A stretch of DNA of 64,000 nucleotides. It comes from DASVFB01 sp963766345 (GTDB lineage Bacteria > Actinomycetota > Thermoleophilia > Gaiellales > Gaiellaceae). The stretch's first letter is position 1. Each line of letters begins with the position of its first letter. The notes below the pieces were generated by a model. That model was not told the DNA's origin. It saw only the letters and a program-made list of their open reading frames with translations, and made no database searches. The stretch spans positions 372,001-436,000 of the forward strand of contig CAVXZL010000010.1 of the NCBI GenBank assembly GCA_963766345.1, written 5' to 3'. Below, piece after piece: positions 16,671-24,445 of the stretch. The translations under genes and the position numbers were made by a program.

Positions 16671-18178
16671 TGCGCGGGCTGTCGCTCAGGGCGCGCCTCG
16701 TCGTCGGCGTGCTCGTGCTTGCTTTCGTGGGTCTTGCGGCGGCCGACGTCGCGACCTACACGTCGCTGCGCTCGTTCCTCGTCCAGCGCGTCGACAACAC
16801 GCTCGAGTCGGACCACCACTCGGTTGAGCAGCGCGGCCGCGGCGGGCCGGGCGGCTTCGGCGGCGGCCCCGGTCCGGGATCGTCGAGTGAGTTCGCGCAG
16901 TCGCGCGCGTCCAACGGGACGACGATCATCTCGACGCAGGCGATTCGGAGCTTCGGCGGCGCCGCGGCTGCGCAACCGAGTCTGCCCGCGACGATTTCGA
17001 TGAACGGCGCGAAGGCCTCGGACGGCGGCCAGGATCGCGTCCGCTTCTTCACGGTACCGGCGACGAGCGGCGGCGAGCGTTTCCGAGTGCGTGCCGCGCT
17101 CGAGGGCGGCGACTCGAACACCCTGCTGATCACGGCGCTCTCGCTGCACGACGTGGACGGGACGCTGCACCGACTGCTGATGATCGAGCTGCTCGTGACC
17201 GCGGGCGTGCTGCTCGCGCTCGCAGCCGGTGGCTTCTACGTCGTTCGGCTCGGCCTGCGCCCGCTGCGCGAGATCGAGACGACGGCCGGTGCGATCGCCG
17301 CCGGCGACCTGTCGCGGCGAGTCGAACGCGCAGACGACCGTACCGAGGTCGGCCGCCTTGGGCTTGCGCTCAACGCGATGCTCGCCCAGATCGAGACGGC
17401 GTTCAGGGCGCGCGAGGCATCGGAGCGCAAGTTGCGTCGCTTCGTCGCCGACGCGTCGCACGAGCTGCGCACGCCGCTCGCCGCCGTCCGCGCATACGCG
17501 GAGCTCTTCGGCCGCGGCGCCGACCGCCGCCCGGCCGACCTCGAGCGCGCGATGTCCGGTATCACGCGCGAGTCCGAGCGCATGAGCCTGCTCGTGCAGG
17601 ATCTGCTGCTCCTTGCGCGCCTCGACGAGGGCCGCCCGCTGCTCCACGAGCCCGTGCGCCTCGACGAGGTCGTACACGAGGCCGTCGACGCCGCGCGGAT
17701 CGTCGAGCCGGACCGTCCGATCGACCTCGACACGGAGGAGGCCGTCGTCCTCGGCGACCGCGACCGCCTGCGCCAGATCGTCGACAACCTCCTCGGCAAC
17801 GTGCGCGCGCACACGCCGCGCGGTGCGGCGGTGCACGTCGGCGTCGGTCGTGAGGACGGCGATGCCGTGATCGAGGTACAGGACACCGGCCCCGGCCTGA
17901 GCGAGACGGATGCCGGACGCGTCTTCGAGCGCTTCTACCGAGCGGACAAGTCACGCGCACGGGCGAGCGGCGGCGTCGGCCTGGGGCTGTCGATCGTCGC
18001 CGCGGTCGCGCAGGCGCACGGCGGCAGCGTCGCCGCCGTGGCGCGCGACGGCGCCGGCGCGACGTTCCGCATCACGCTCCCGTGTAGCCCCGTCGCCGAG
18101 AACTCACATCGAACTCCAAGGGCTTTCTCAGCAGCCGGCGCTTCCATGGTTCCGACAACGACAAAGGGAGGCGTCTGA
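16670..18178 (+). CDS. Sensor histidine kinase
   Basis: 502 aa membrane kinase paired with the preceding regulator. TM1 (residues ~10-30) and TM2 (~165-190) flank a ~130-residue extracytoplasmic sensor with a Gly/Pro-rich low-complexity stretch (GRGGPGGFGGGPGPG). HAMP follows (RPLREIETTAGAIAAGDLSRRV), then HisKA with His264 in ADASHELRTPLAAVRAYAEL, and HATPase_c with N box NLLGNVRAHTP, G1 DTGPGLS, F box FERFYRADKSRA and G2 GGVGLGLSIV. The sensed signal is unknown. The secreted helical protein just downstream could be a target or ligand (inference). Confidence 0.93.
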   Translation: MRGLSLRARLVVGVLVLAFVGLAAADVATYTSLRSFLVQRVDNTLESDHHSVEQRGRGGPGGFGGGPGPGSSSEFAQSRASNGTTIISTQAIRSFGGAAAAQPSLPATISMNGAKASDGGQDRVRFFTVPATSGGERFRVRAALEGGDSNTLLITALSLHDVDGTLHRLLMIELLVTAGVLLALAAGGFYVVRLGLRPLREIETTAGAIAAGDLSRRVERADDRTEVGRLGLALNAMLAQIETAFRAREASERKLRRFVADASHELRTPLAAVRAYAELFGRGADRRPADLERAMSGITRESERMSLLVQDLLLLARLDEGRPLLHEPVRLDEVVHEAVDAARIVEPDRPIDLDTEEAVVLGDRDRLRQIVDNLLGNVRAHTPRGAAVHVGVGREDGDAVIEVQDTGPGLSETDAGRVFERFYRADKSRARASGGVGLGLSIVAAVAQAHGGSVAAVARDGAGATFRITLPCSPVAENSHRTPRAFSAAGASMVPTTTKGGV

Positions 18179-18228
18179 CCAGGTACACGAGAAAGATCGC
18201 TCTCCTCGCCGCCTTCTCTCTCGTCGCC

Positions 18229-18780
18229 TTGCTGGCGGTCGGAGCCGCGACGGCGAGTGCGTGCGGCGGCCCCGGCGGGGGCAAGGGCGGAGGCGGAGTG
18301 AGTGCGAGCTCGCTCGTGACGGCGGCTGCGAAGCAGCTGAACGTCACACGCGCAAAGCTGAAGACCGCCATCGTCGATTCGGCGAACGCGTACATCGACT
18401 CCGAGGTGACGTCGGGCGACGTCGATGAGAGCGAGGCAGCCGATCTCAAGGAGCAGGTCGGCGACGATCTCGCGTTCGCGATTGCGACCAGCCGCACGAA
18501 GACGGTCGCGTCGAACCTCGGCATCACCGTCGCAGCGCTGAACGAGGGATTCAGCGCGGCTCGCGAGGCGCTGATCGAGGCGAAGATCGACAAGGCGCTG
18601 AAGAACGGCGACATCGACGCCGATCAGGCGGACGAGGCGAAGGCCGAGCTCGACGATGCGAGCCTTCCCGGCTACAAGGCCGTCGGCCGCGGCGGCGGCT
18701 TCGACCTCGGCGCGTACACGGGCGGCTCGGGCTCGTCGCAGCAGCAGTCCCAGCAGCAGCGCCGCGCCTTCCACAAGTAG
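18229..18780 (+). CDS. Secreted helical protein of unknown function (start uncertain)
   Basis: At least 183 aa. The frame is open upstream of the TTG at 18229 and encodes a good signal peptide (RYTRKIALLAAFSLVALLAVGAATASA) beginning near a CTG at 18175 that follows GGGAGG; there is no ATG/GTG/TTG in that stretch. The mature part is helical, with two similar segments (AAKQLNVTRAKLKTAIVDSANAYID... and ASNLGITVAALNEGFSAAREALIEAKIDKALKNGDID) that look like internal repeats, and ends with a Gly/Ser/Gln-rich tail. No family recognised. It directly follows the two-component genes. Confidence 0.65.
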   Translation: MLAVGAATASACGGPGGGKGGGGVSASSLVTAAAKQLNVTRAKLKTAIVDSANAYIDSEVTSGDVDESEAADLKEQVGDDLAFAIATSRTKTVASNLGITVAALNEGFSAAREALIEAKIDKALKNGDIDADQADEAKAELDDASLPGYKAVGRGGGFDLGAYTGGSGSSQQQSQQQRRAFHK

Positions 18781-18795
18781 GGCCTCCGCGGTGCC

Positions 18796-18827
18796 AGGAG
18801 AGGGAGCCCCCGCAGGCTCCCTCTCCT
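18796..18827. terminator. Bidirectional hairpin terminator
   Basis: A perfect 13-bp inverted repeat (AGGAGAGGGAGCC and its complement) with a 6-nt loop CCCGCA, located exactly between the convergent 18229-18780 and 18826-19539 genes. No strong U-run follows on either side, which is common in high-GC genomes. Confidence 0.75.
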
Positions 18828-19539
18828 ACTGTGCTTCGACTGAAGTCGCTCCGCGGTTGTTCCAGCCCAGGTGACCGAGCGCGACGGAGTCGTTGCTCCC
18901 GCGCTCCAGAGGGAACGAGATCGTCGCCGAGCCGCGCGGCAGCAGCTTGGCGGGCAGGACGAGGACGGCGCTCTCCGACGTGAGCCGCCCGTGATCCTGC
19001 AGGTTGTCGCGGAAGAACCAGGACGGCGTGAAATGGAGGGGCGCGCTCTGCTCTGTCTTGCCGCAGCGGACCTTCGCGCGACCGCCGCGGTCGCGGAAGA
19101 AGCCGTTGCCGGCGCGAGGATGGAACGTCAGCTCGAGCGTGCCCTTCGTGCGTCCCGTCGCGAGCCTGGCGAAGACGGCTGCGCGGACCTTCGAGCCGCT
19201 GTACGTGCACGTCGTCAGCACGCCGCCCCTCCGGCCGCGATAGGTGCCGCTCCAGCTCGCCGAGAGTGTGGCTCTGCGCGTGACCGAGAGCCCTCGATGC
19301 GACGCATCGCGCAGCAGCGCTCTCGCGATGTCGAAGCCGACCGTGCCGTGCCAGCGGTAGATGAGCGAGAGCCGTCCGGTGTCCGCCTGCGAGTCGAGCT
19401 TCCAGAACGCCTTACCGCTGCCTGAGACTGCGAGCGTCACGCGTCGTTGAGAGACTGCGGAGGCCGGCGCGACCGTGAGCAGAAAGAGCGAGGCGCATGC
19501 GCAGACCCCCGCGCGCTGAACGACCCGGCGCACCGGCAT
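18826..19539 (-). CDS. Secreted protein of unknown function
   Basis: 237 aa from ATG 19539 (or two codons less from the GTG at 19533, which lies 6 nt after a TACGAT -10 box and would give a leaderless start). Signal peptide: RRVVQRAGVCACASLFLLTVAPASA. The mature chain is beta-rich and basic, with a central pair of Cys residues (GGVLTTCTYSG and AKVRCGKTE) and Gly-Arg-rich turns. It ends in SISFPLERGSNDSVALGHLGWNNRG-like sequence. I do not recognise the family; it looks like other taxon-restricted exported beta proteins. Confidence 0.65.
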   Translation of the reverse strand: MPVRRVVQRAGVCACASLFLLTVAPASAVSQRRVTLAVSGSGKAFWKLDSQADTGRLSLIYRWHGTVGFDIARALLRDASHRGLSVTRRATLSASWSGTYRGRRGGVLTTCTYSGSKVRAAVFARLATGRTKGTLELTFHPRAGNGFFRDRGGRAKVRCGKTEQSAPLHFTPSWFFRDNLQDHGRLTSESAVLVLPAKLLPRGSATISFPLERGSNDSVALGHLGWNNRGATSVEAQ

Positions 19540-19570
19540 ATCGTAGGCGCACGCGAGAAAGGAGCCGTCC

Positions 19571-19867
19571 GTGGCCGTGAAGCTGCATCGCTGCAAGAAC
19601 CAGTGGGTCAAGCTCCCAGGGCATCCATGCTGGCGTGTCGAGAAGGCGTTGATCGACGCAGGCGTCGAGTACGAGCGGGTCCCGGGGCGATGGCCGGGCC
19701 ACCCGGATTACCTCGCCCAGAAGACGGGCGTCGACAAGTACCCGGCGATCGAGTTCGACGACGGGACGTGGTACCGCGACGAATCGAAGAAGATGGCGGC
19801 CGCGATCCGCGACGGCCGGCTCGACGACCTGCACGGCAAGACGCCCGCCGCCGGAACGATGCCGTAG
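19571..19867 (+). CDS. Glutathione S-transferase N-terminal-like (thioredoxin-fold) protein
   Basis: 98 aa single thioredoxin-fold domain. It begins VKLHRCKNQWVKLPGHPCWRVEKALIDAGVEYERVPGRWPG and ends with the cis-Pro strand DKYPAIEFDDGTWYRDESKKMAAAIRDG. The YPAIEFDDG segment corresponds to the glutathione/thiol-binding loop of GST N-terminal domains. One Cys is at the N-terminal helix start and a second in GHPCW. No C-terminal helical GST domain is present, so it is probably a small redox or chaperone-like protein rather than a classical GST. GTG start preceded by AAGGAG. Confidence 0.75.
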   Translation: MAVKLHRCKNQWVKLPGHPCWRVEKALIDAGVEYERVPGRWPGHPDYLAQKTGVDKYPAIEFDDGTWYRDESKKMAAAIRDGRLDDLHGKTPAAGTMP

Positions 19868-19891
19868 CCGCGGCTACACTTCTCTTCGCTC

Positions 19892-19964
19892 GGGGCTATA
19901 GCTCAGTTGGGAGAGCGCCTGGATCGCACCCAGGAGGTCGCCGGTTCGAGTCCGGCTAGCTCCA
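19892..19964 (+). tRNA. tRNA-Ala(CGC)
   Basis: 73 nt. The acceptor stem GGGGCTA pairs with TAGCTCC (one G-U), discriminator A. The D arm is GCTCAGTTGGGAGAGC, the anticodon stem CCTGG/CCAGG with loop ATCGCAC (anticodon CGC, codon GCG), and the T arm GCCGGTTCGAGTCCGGC. CCA is not encoded. A TACACT -10 box lies 11 nt upstream (19875-19880). Its 3' 42 nt are duplicated at 21050-21091. Confidence 0.95.
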
Positions 19965-20410
19965 TTGACGAAAAGCCCGCTTGTCGCGGCTTGCTTTTGC
20001 AAGGACGGCAACCGTGCTGTGCGGCTCGTGAGCGCTCTCGACATGCAGGAGTGAGCTAGTTCGGTGTCGTGCTGGGGTTCAGGGCTCGACGAGAACGCCG
20101 TGAGCCTGTTCGTGGGCCGCGAGCGCTCCGCATTCTGGAGCTGACGGTCTCTGTGCGGAGCCCGGTTGGCGGCGGGGCCGCACGAACAGCCTTCGGACTT
20201 CGAGTAGCGGACGCTCTTCGGCCGGGCTCCGCAGTCTACGCGGCGGTGATCGGCCGCACGGCATGAACGGCGCGCGCTGCGCGCCTGACGGATGGTCATC
20301 GGCTGTCATGGTCTCTGGAAGGCCGCTTCATCGCCTGAGATGGACTTCGCGCCTGGCTGAACGGGGGTTGTCAGGGGAGGGGTAGAGATCGACTCAAGGG
20401 GGAGTGAACC
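19965..20410. other. Non-coding or degraded interval after tRNA-Ala
   Basis: I see no supported gene in these 446 bp. Reading frames are short, lack ribosome sites and show no recognisable motifs, and codon usage is poorer than in neighbouring genes. It is the first part of the segment bounded by the tRNA-Ala 3' end and its partial copy. A GGGGGAG ribosome site near 20400 serves the broken gene that follows. Confidence 0.5.
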
Positions 20411-20930
20411 ATGGAGTACCAGTTGGTACTTGTGGCCATCATCGCCCGGAATGCCTTGGCGGCCACCGGCATGGGCAGGAAGCGCACACTTCATCAAGAG
20501 CGCGTTCTCCGTCACAGTGTGCGGGAACACGGTGAGCGTGTCCGGCAAAAAGACCGGCCGCGGCGACGAGGAGCAGATCCAAGTCGAGCTGACCGCGACA
20601 GCCTTGTGCATCAACAACGGCGGGAATCACCGGAAAGCCGTGAACAAGGCGAGCGTCTCCGCGGCCGGTGACTTTCCCGTGCAGAACGGCAAGGCCGACT
20701 TCACGCTGTCGGCGACGGCGGTGTTCGAGCCCGACGGCTCGCCGACGATGAGTGACGTCCGACTCACGGTCACCGACATCACGAACGGCCGGCGCGACTT
20801 CAGTTCGGCTACGCGGCGGGCGGCTCCGACATGGACTCCCGACGGGCCGCTCGATCGTCTTCGTCAACGACCTCGAGTGCTCCGGGAAGGTCGAGGCGGA
20901 CACGCGTCCTTCCGAGCGGAGGAGAGATAG
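20411..20930 (+). pseudogene. Remnant of a secreted protein gene
   Basis: An ATG at 20411 with AAGGGGGAG upstream opens a frame (MEYQLVLVAIIARNALA) that goes out of frame near 20473. The body continues in another frame as AGSAHFIKSAFSVTVCGNTVSVSGKKTG, then ELTATALCINNGG, GDFPVQNGKADFTLSATAVFEPDG and DVRLTVTDITNG, which resembles a widespread type of exported beta-protein with a GDEEQIQV and VTDxTNG pattern. After about 20790 the frame again becomes implausible. Two frameshifts are therefore inferred. It lies between the tRNA gene and the partial tRNA copy and is probably a decayed passenger. Confidence 0.5.
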
Positions 20931-21049
20931 GGCGGGTGGTCAGCGTGGTCAGGATCACTGTTCGCTCGCGTTCGCTCGGCACCGAACACGGGACGAGGGT
21001 TCGGCTCAACAGCCCCGTTTAGCGAACGGGCGCGAACGTTCGCCGCTGC

Positions 21050-21091
21050 ATCGCACCCAGGAGGTCGCCGGTTCGAGTCCGGCTTGCTCCA
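21050..21091 (+). repeat. Partial copy of tRNA-Ala 3' end (att-like direct repeat)
   Basis: 42 nt identical to tRNA-Ala positions 19923-19964 except one base (A to T in the acceptor strand). It starts in the anticodon loop (ATCGCAC...) and covers the T arm and acceptor 3' strand; no tRNA 5' half precedes it. A duplicated tRNA 3' end on the same strand 1.1 kb away is the usual footprint of tyrosine-integrase integration. No integrase gene remains in between. Confidence 0.75.
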
Positions 21092-21197
21092 TCGCATAAC
21101 CGCGCCTTTCCGGCCTAGCCTGGAACGAACACCCCGAATGCCCGGCCGCTTCGCGCAGACTCTGACGGACGTGTACCAAGGTACTGTGTGACAGGAC

Positions 21198-21386
21198 ATG
21201 GCACCCGTTCGGCTGAAGTGCGAGATCGACGGGTGCGGCATGTCGTGGAACGTCAGGTCTCCCGCGAGCATGAAGGCGTCGATGGCGGAGCATCGGCGGA
21301 AGTTCCACCCGAACTGGGTTCGGCCCGAGCCGAAGCCGATGACGCCTTACCGACTCGACTACTCGGGACGCGGTCGACAGCTTTAG
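21198..21386 (+). CDS. Small putative zinc-binding protein
   Basis: 62 aa. The sequence LKCEIDGCGMSWNV...MAEHRRKFHPN has a C-x5-C and H-x4-H pair separated by about 20 residues, like a single C2H2-type zinc finger; the rest is basic and Pro-rich (RPEPKPMTPYRLDYSGRGRQ). A plausible start is ATG 21198. It lies just beyond the att-like repeat in a stretch of poor gene density, so it may be part of the accessory segment. Function unknown; DNA binding is speculation. Confidence 0.5.
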   Translation: MAPVRLKCEIDGCGMSWNVRSPASMKASMAEHRRKFHPNWVRPEPKPMTPYRLDYSGRGRQL

Positions 21387-21429
21387 CAGGCCGGGCCCGC
21401 GAGGTCGAACTCGCGGCGCGCGCCAGGGT

Positions 21430-21870
21430 GCATGAGGACTTCTCGTAACGACGCCGCGTCGCCATCGGATGGCTGCCCACGCAAGCCCGAGAACGCCGAC
21501 GACTGTCAGCAGATTCCGAAGATTGCGAGCAGCCGAAGCCGGCGTGTACGGGTCTCCGACGTCGAGGACCGTGTTCACCGGCGTTGGGCCCGCCGCCACG
21601 ACCACGACCGGGACGAGCGCGCCGACGGAAAGGCCGTGGAACTGAGGGAAGTCCTCCGAGTAGCTCCACGTTCGAGTGCGACCGCCGTACGCGAGCGTCA
21701 GGCGGCACTCGTGGTCGCGGATGCCCGTCACGCGGCAGCCGGCGAAGAGCGCGGTCGCGCGGACGCCGTGCGAGCTGAGGTGCGAATACGTCTGTGGAAG
21801 GCCGGATGCGGCCTTCCACGTTGTCGGCGACTCCGAAGACGACGAAGAACGCGCAGACGAGGAGCCACAT
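21430..21870 (-). pseudogene. Frameshifted membrane protein (DUF3592-like topology)
   Basis: From ATG 21870 the frame encodes a transmembrane start (MWLLVCAFFVVFGVADNV) and loses coherence near 21800. A second frame then gives HGVRATALFAGCRVTGIRDHECRLTLAYGGRTRTWSYSEDF, LSVGALVPVVVVAAGPTPVNTVLDVGDPYTP and a second hydrophobic helix LLTVVGVLGLAWAAIRWRRG. The order helix, beta domain with G-x-V-x-V-x-x-x-P...DP, helix resembles DUF3592 proteins. The 3' end is not defined. Either an assembly indel or a decaying gene; the remaining bases up to 22040 show no other gene. Confidence 0.45.
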
Positions 21871-22039
21871 CGCGTTGCCGACTCGACGCGAAGTGCGAGT
21901 CGCGCCCGTCGCGTGGGAAGCTCGAAATCCGGTAGGACGCTCGATCCGTTGCAATCGCGCAGTTGCTCTCAGCCGCGACGGTCTCACTCGCGCGTTGCGC
22001 TGAGTAGCCGCTCGGGCCTCGTCGGCCACGGCGACCGTA

Positions 22040-22288
22040 TTACTGTGCGGCCGTCGCGCCGCGGATTGCAAGGCAAGAGATCATCCGCGTCGAGCCGAAG
22101 CCGATGCCGGCGATCTCGTTCCAGGGCAGCCGGTATGTATGCGCGAAGTTGACGACCTCGAGGCCGTCGGGCCCGATCTCGAGGCGCGGGCGTCGGAACA
22201 GCAAGGCCGCGGCGCCGCCGCCGATCACGGCGAGCACGATCGCGAGCGTGTCGGCGGCGTGTGAATGCGCAACGACGGCGAGCACCAC
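22040..22288 (-). CDS. Small PH-like-domain membrane protein
   Basis: 82 aa from tandem GTG codons. One or two hydrophobic segments (VLAVVAHSHAADTLAIVLAVIGGGAAALLF) precede RRPRLEIGPDGLEVVNFAHTYRLPWNEIAGIGFG, the typical strand pattern of short bacterial PH domains (GPDGLEV...xxxLPWxEIxGI). The frame is open for another ~30 codons upstream but without a start codon, so the N-terminus may be incomplete. It is divergent from the ribosomal protection gene. Function unknown. Confidence 0.6.
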   Translation of the reverse strand: MVLAVVAHSHAADTLAIVLAVIGGGAAALLFRRPRLEIGPDGLEVVNFAHTYRLPWNEIAGIGFGSTRMISCLAIRGATAAQ

Positions 22289-22400
22289 GAGGAAGCTCGC
22301 GCCGACGATCGACTGAAAACGCTTCGCTGCGTAGATCGTCGTGCGCTGCGCGCCCGTATCATCCGAGTACGGCCCCGGTCAGCCGACCGAAGGAGGAGCA

Positions 22401-22514
22401 ATGCGCGTCGCATCTATTCCCAATCCCAAGTCCTTGCTGACCTACTTGGAGGGAATGACGCGTGTCGCAGAAGGAGCTCAACCTCGGAATCCTGGCGCAT
22501 GTAGACGCCGGTAA
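22401..22514 (+). CDS. Leader ORF overlapping the ribosomal protection gene
   Basis: A 37-codon ORF (begins MRVASIPNPKSLLTYLEGM, ends in three Arg codons) with a perfect AGGAGG ribosome site 7-8 nt before its ATG. It overlaps the first 53 nt of the downstream GTPase gene in another frame and contains that gene's own ribosome site (GGAGGG at 22448-22453). Placement and strong translation signal suggest a regulatory leader, as is known for tet(M); whether it controls expression here is inference. Confidence 0.5.
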   Translation: MRVASIPNPKSLLTYLEGMTRVAEGAQPRNPGACRRR

Positions 22515-24372
22515 GACAACTCTCACCGAACGGCTGCTGTACGAGGCCGGCGTCATCCGCGACGTCGGCAGCGTCGACGCGGGCACGACACAGACGGACA
22601 CGCTCGCGCTCGAGCGGCAGCGCGGGATCACGATCAAGTCCGCGGTGACGTCGTTCGCGATCGGCGACGTCCACGTCAACCTGATCGACACTCCCGGCCA
22701 CCCGGACTTCATCGCGGAGGTCGAGCGAGTGTTGAGCGTGCTCGACGGCGCGGTGCTCGTCGTCTCCGCAGTCGAGGGCGTGCAGCCGCAGACGCGGATC
22801 CTCATGCGCGCGTTGAAGCGGCTGCGTGTGCCGACGCTGCTCTTCGTGAACAAGATCGACCGGGCGGGTGCCGACGCCGAGCGTGTGCTGCACGCGATCA
22901 GCGAGCGGCTGACGCCCGCGATCATTCCGATGGGAACCGCACTTTCCCTCGGGACGCGAAGGGCGAGCTTCGTTGCCTTTGACGCGCCGTCCGCCGAAAC
23001 GCTCGCGGAGCACGACGACGAGATCCTCGCCGCGTACGTCTCCGGGGAAACGAACGCAACGCCCACTGCCCTCGCCGATCAGACGCGGCGCGCACTCGTG
23101 CATCCGGTCTTCTTCGGCGCAGCGATCACCGGCGCGGGCGTCGAACCGTTGATGTCGGCGATCGCGGAGCTGCTGCCGAGCTCCTCCGACGCCGGCGGCG
23201 ACGGCGAACTCGCGGCGAGCGTCTTCAAGATCGAACGTGGCGCGGGCGGCGAGAAGATCGCGTACGTCCGGGTGTTCTCGGGGAGGCTGAGCGTGCGCGA
23301 TCGCGTACGTTTCGGTCGCGACGGCGAGGCAAAGGTGACGGCGCTCGCGGTGTTCGAGGCCGGACCGGCGGTGCCGCGGCGGTCGGCTTCGGCGGGAGCG
23401 ATCGCGCGGGCGTGGGGTCTGCACGATGTTCGGATCGGTGACCGGATCGGCGTCCCCGGAACCGAGGCGATCCCACGCGAGTTCCCGCCGCCGACGCTCG
23501 AGTCGGTCGTCGAGCCCGGGGATCCCGACGACGCCGCGCGGCTGCGCGCCGCGCTCGCGCAGCTCGACGAGCAGGACCCGCTGATCAACGTCCGGCAGGA
23601 CGAGGCGAACGAGCTCAGCGTCTCGCTCTACGGTGAGGTCCAGAAGGAGGTCGTCCAGGCGACGCTCGCGGACGACTACGGCATCGACGTCGTCTTCCGC
23701 GAGGTGACGCCGATCTACATCGAACGCCCGCTCGGCGCCGGCGAGGCCGTCGAGATCCTGCACTCCGACACGAACCCGTACATGGCGACGATCGCTCTGC
23801 GCGTCGAGCCCGCCGGCGACGGGTCCGGCATCGACTTCCGCCTCGACGTCGACACGCAGACGGTGCCGCTGTACGTCTACAAGACGCGCGAGAGCTTCGC
23901 CGAGCACATGGAGCAGTACGTTCTCGACGGACTTGCCGAGGGGCTCTTCGGATGGCAGGTGACCGACTGCGCGGTGACGATGACGCAGTGCGCATACGCG
24001 ATCCCCGACGGCCCGCCGTCGCGGCGAGGGCGAAGTACGGCCACCGACTTCCGCAAGCTCACGCCGCTCGTCCTCCGGCAGACGCTCGAGCGTGCCGCGA
24101 CTGCGGTGTGCGAGCCGATGGTGCGTGCGACGCTCGAGATCCCGGCCGACACGATCGGCGGTGTCATGCCCGCGCTGTCTCGCCTCGGCGCGTCGGTCGA
24201 GACGTCGCGCCTGCACGGCGACCTGTCGATCGTCGAGACGATCGTGCCGGCGGCACGCGTGAACGAGCTACAGCGGCGACTGCCCGGGTTGACGCACGGC
24301 GAAGGCGTCCTCGAGTCGACCTTCGCCGGTCATCAGCCGGTCGTCGGCGAGCAGCCGACGAGGCGGCTTTAG
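22462..24372 (+). CDS. TetM/OtrA-type ribosomal protection GTPase
   Basis: 636 aa EF-G paralogue that binds the ribosome and, in characterised relatives, ejects tetracycline. G domain: G1 AHVDAGKTTLTE, G2 RGITIKSA, G3 DTPGHPDF, G4 NKID, G5 region GAAITGAGV. Domains II-V follow (FKIERGAGGEKIAYVRVFSGRL; PLINVRQDEANELSVSLYGEVQKEVV; PIYIERPLGAGEAVEI; TDFRKLTPLVLRQTL...). The ~60-residue shorter length than EF-G and these motifs fit the resistance-type branch, closest in character to actinobacterial OtrA-like proteins. Actual resistance is not proven by sequence. GTG start at 22462. Confidence 0.88.
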   Translation: MSQKELNLGILAHVDAGKTTLTERLLYEAGVIRDVGSVDAGTTQTDTLALERQRGITIKSAVTSFAIGDVHVNLIDTPGHPDFIAEVERVLSVLDGAVLVVSAVEGVQPQTRILMRALKRLRVPTLLFVNKIDRAGADAERVLHAISERLTPAIIPMGTALSLGTRRASFVAFDAPSAETLAEHDDEILAAYVSGETNATPTALADQTRRALVHPVFFGAAITGAGVEPLMSAIAELLPSSSDAGGDGELAASVFKIERGAGGEKIAYVRVFSGRLSVRDRVRFGRDGEAKVTALAVFEAGPAVPRRSASAGAIARAWGLHDVRIGDRIGVPGTEAIPREFPPPTLESVVEPGDPDDAARLRAALAQLDEQDPLINVRQDEANELSVSLYGEVQKEVVQATLADDYGIDVVFREVTPIYIERPLGAGEAVEILHSDTNPYMATIALRVEPAGDGSGIDFRLDVDTQTVPLYVYKTRESFAEHMEQYVLDGLAEGLFGWQVTDCAVTMTQCAYAIPDGPPSRRGRSTATDFRKLTPLVLRQTLERAATAVCEPMVRATLEIPADTIGGVMPALSRLGASVETSRLHGDLSIVETIVPAARVNELQRRLPGLTHGEGVLESTFAGHQPVVGEQPTRRL

Positions 24373-24445
24373 CCTTCATGAGCGGGAGGTAAGAATCGCG
24401 CGCGCCGCGTGAAGTCGCTCGTAACGTGTGTAACCTCATCGTGCG

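Noticed and set aside
22225..22413. Minus-strand ORF overlapping the PH-like gene and the leader ORF
   Set aside because: Arg/Ser-rich composition typical of an antisense frame in GC-rich DNA and no start context.
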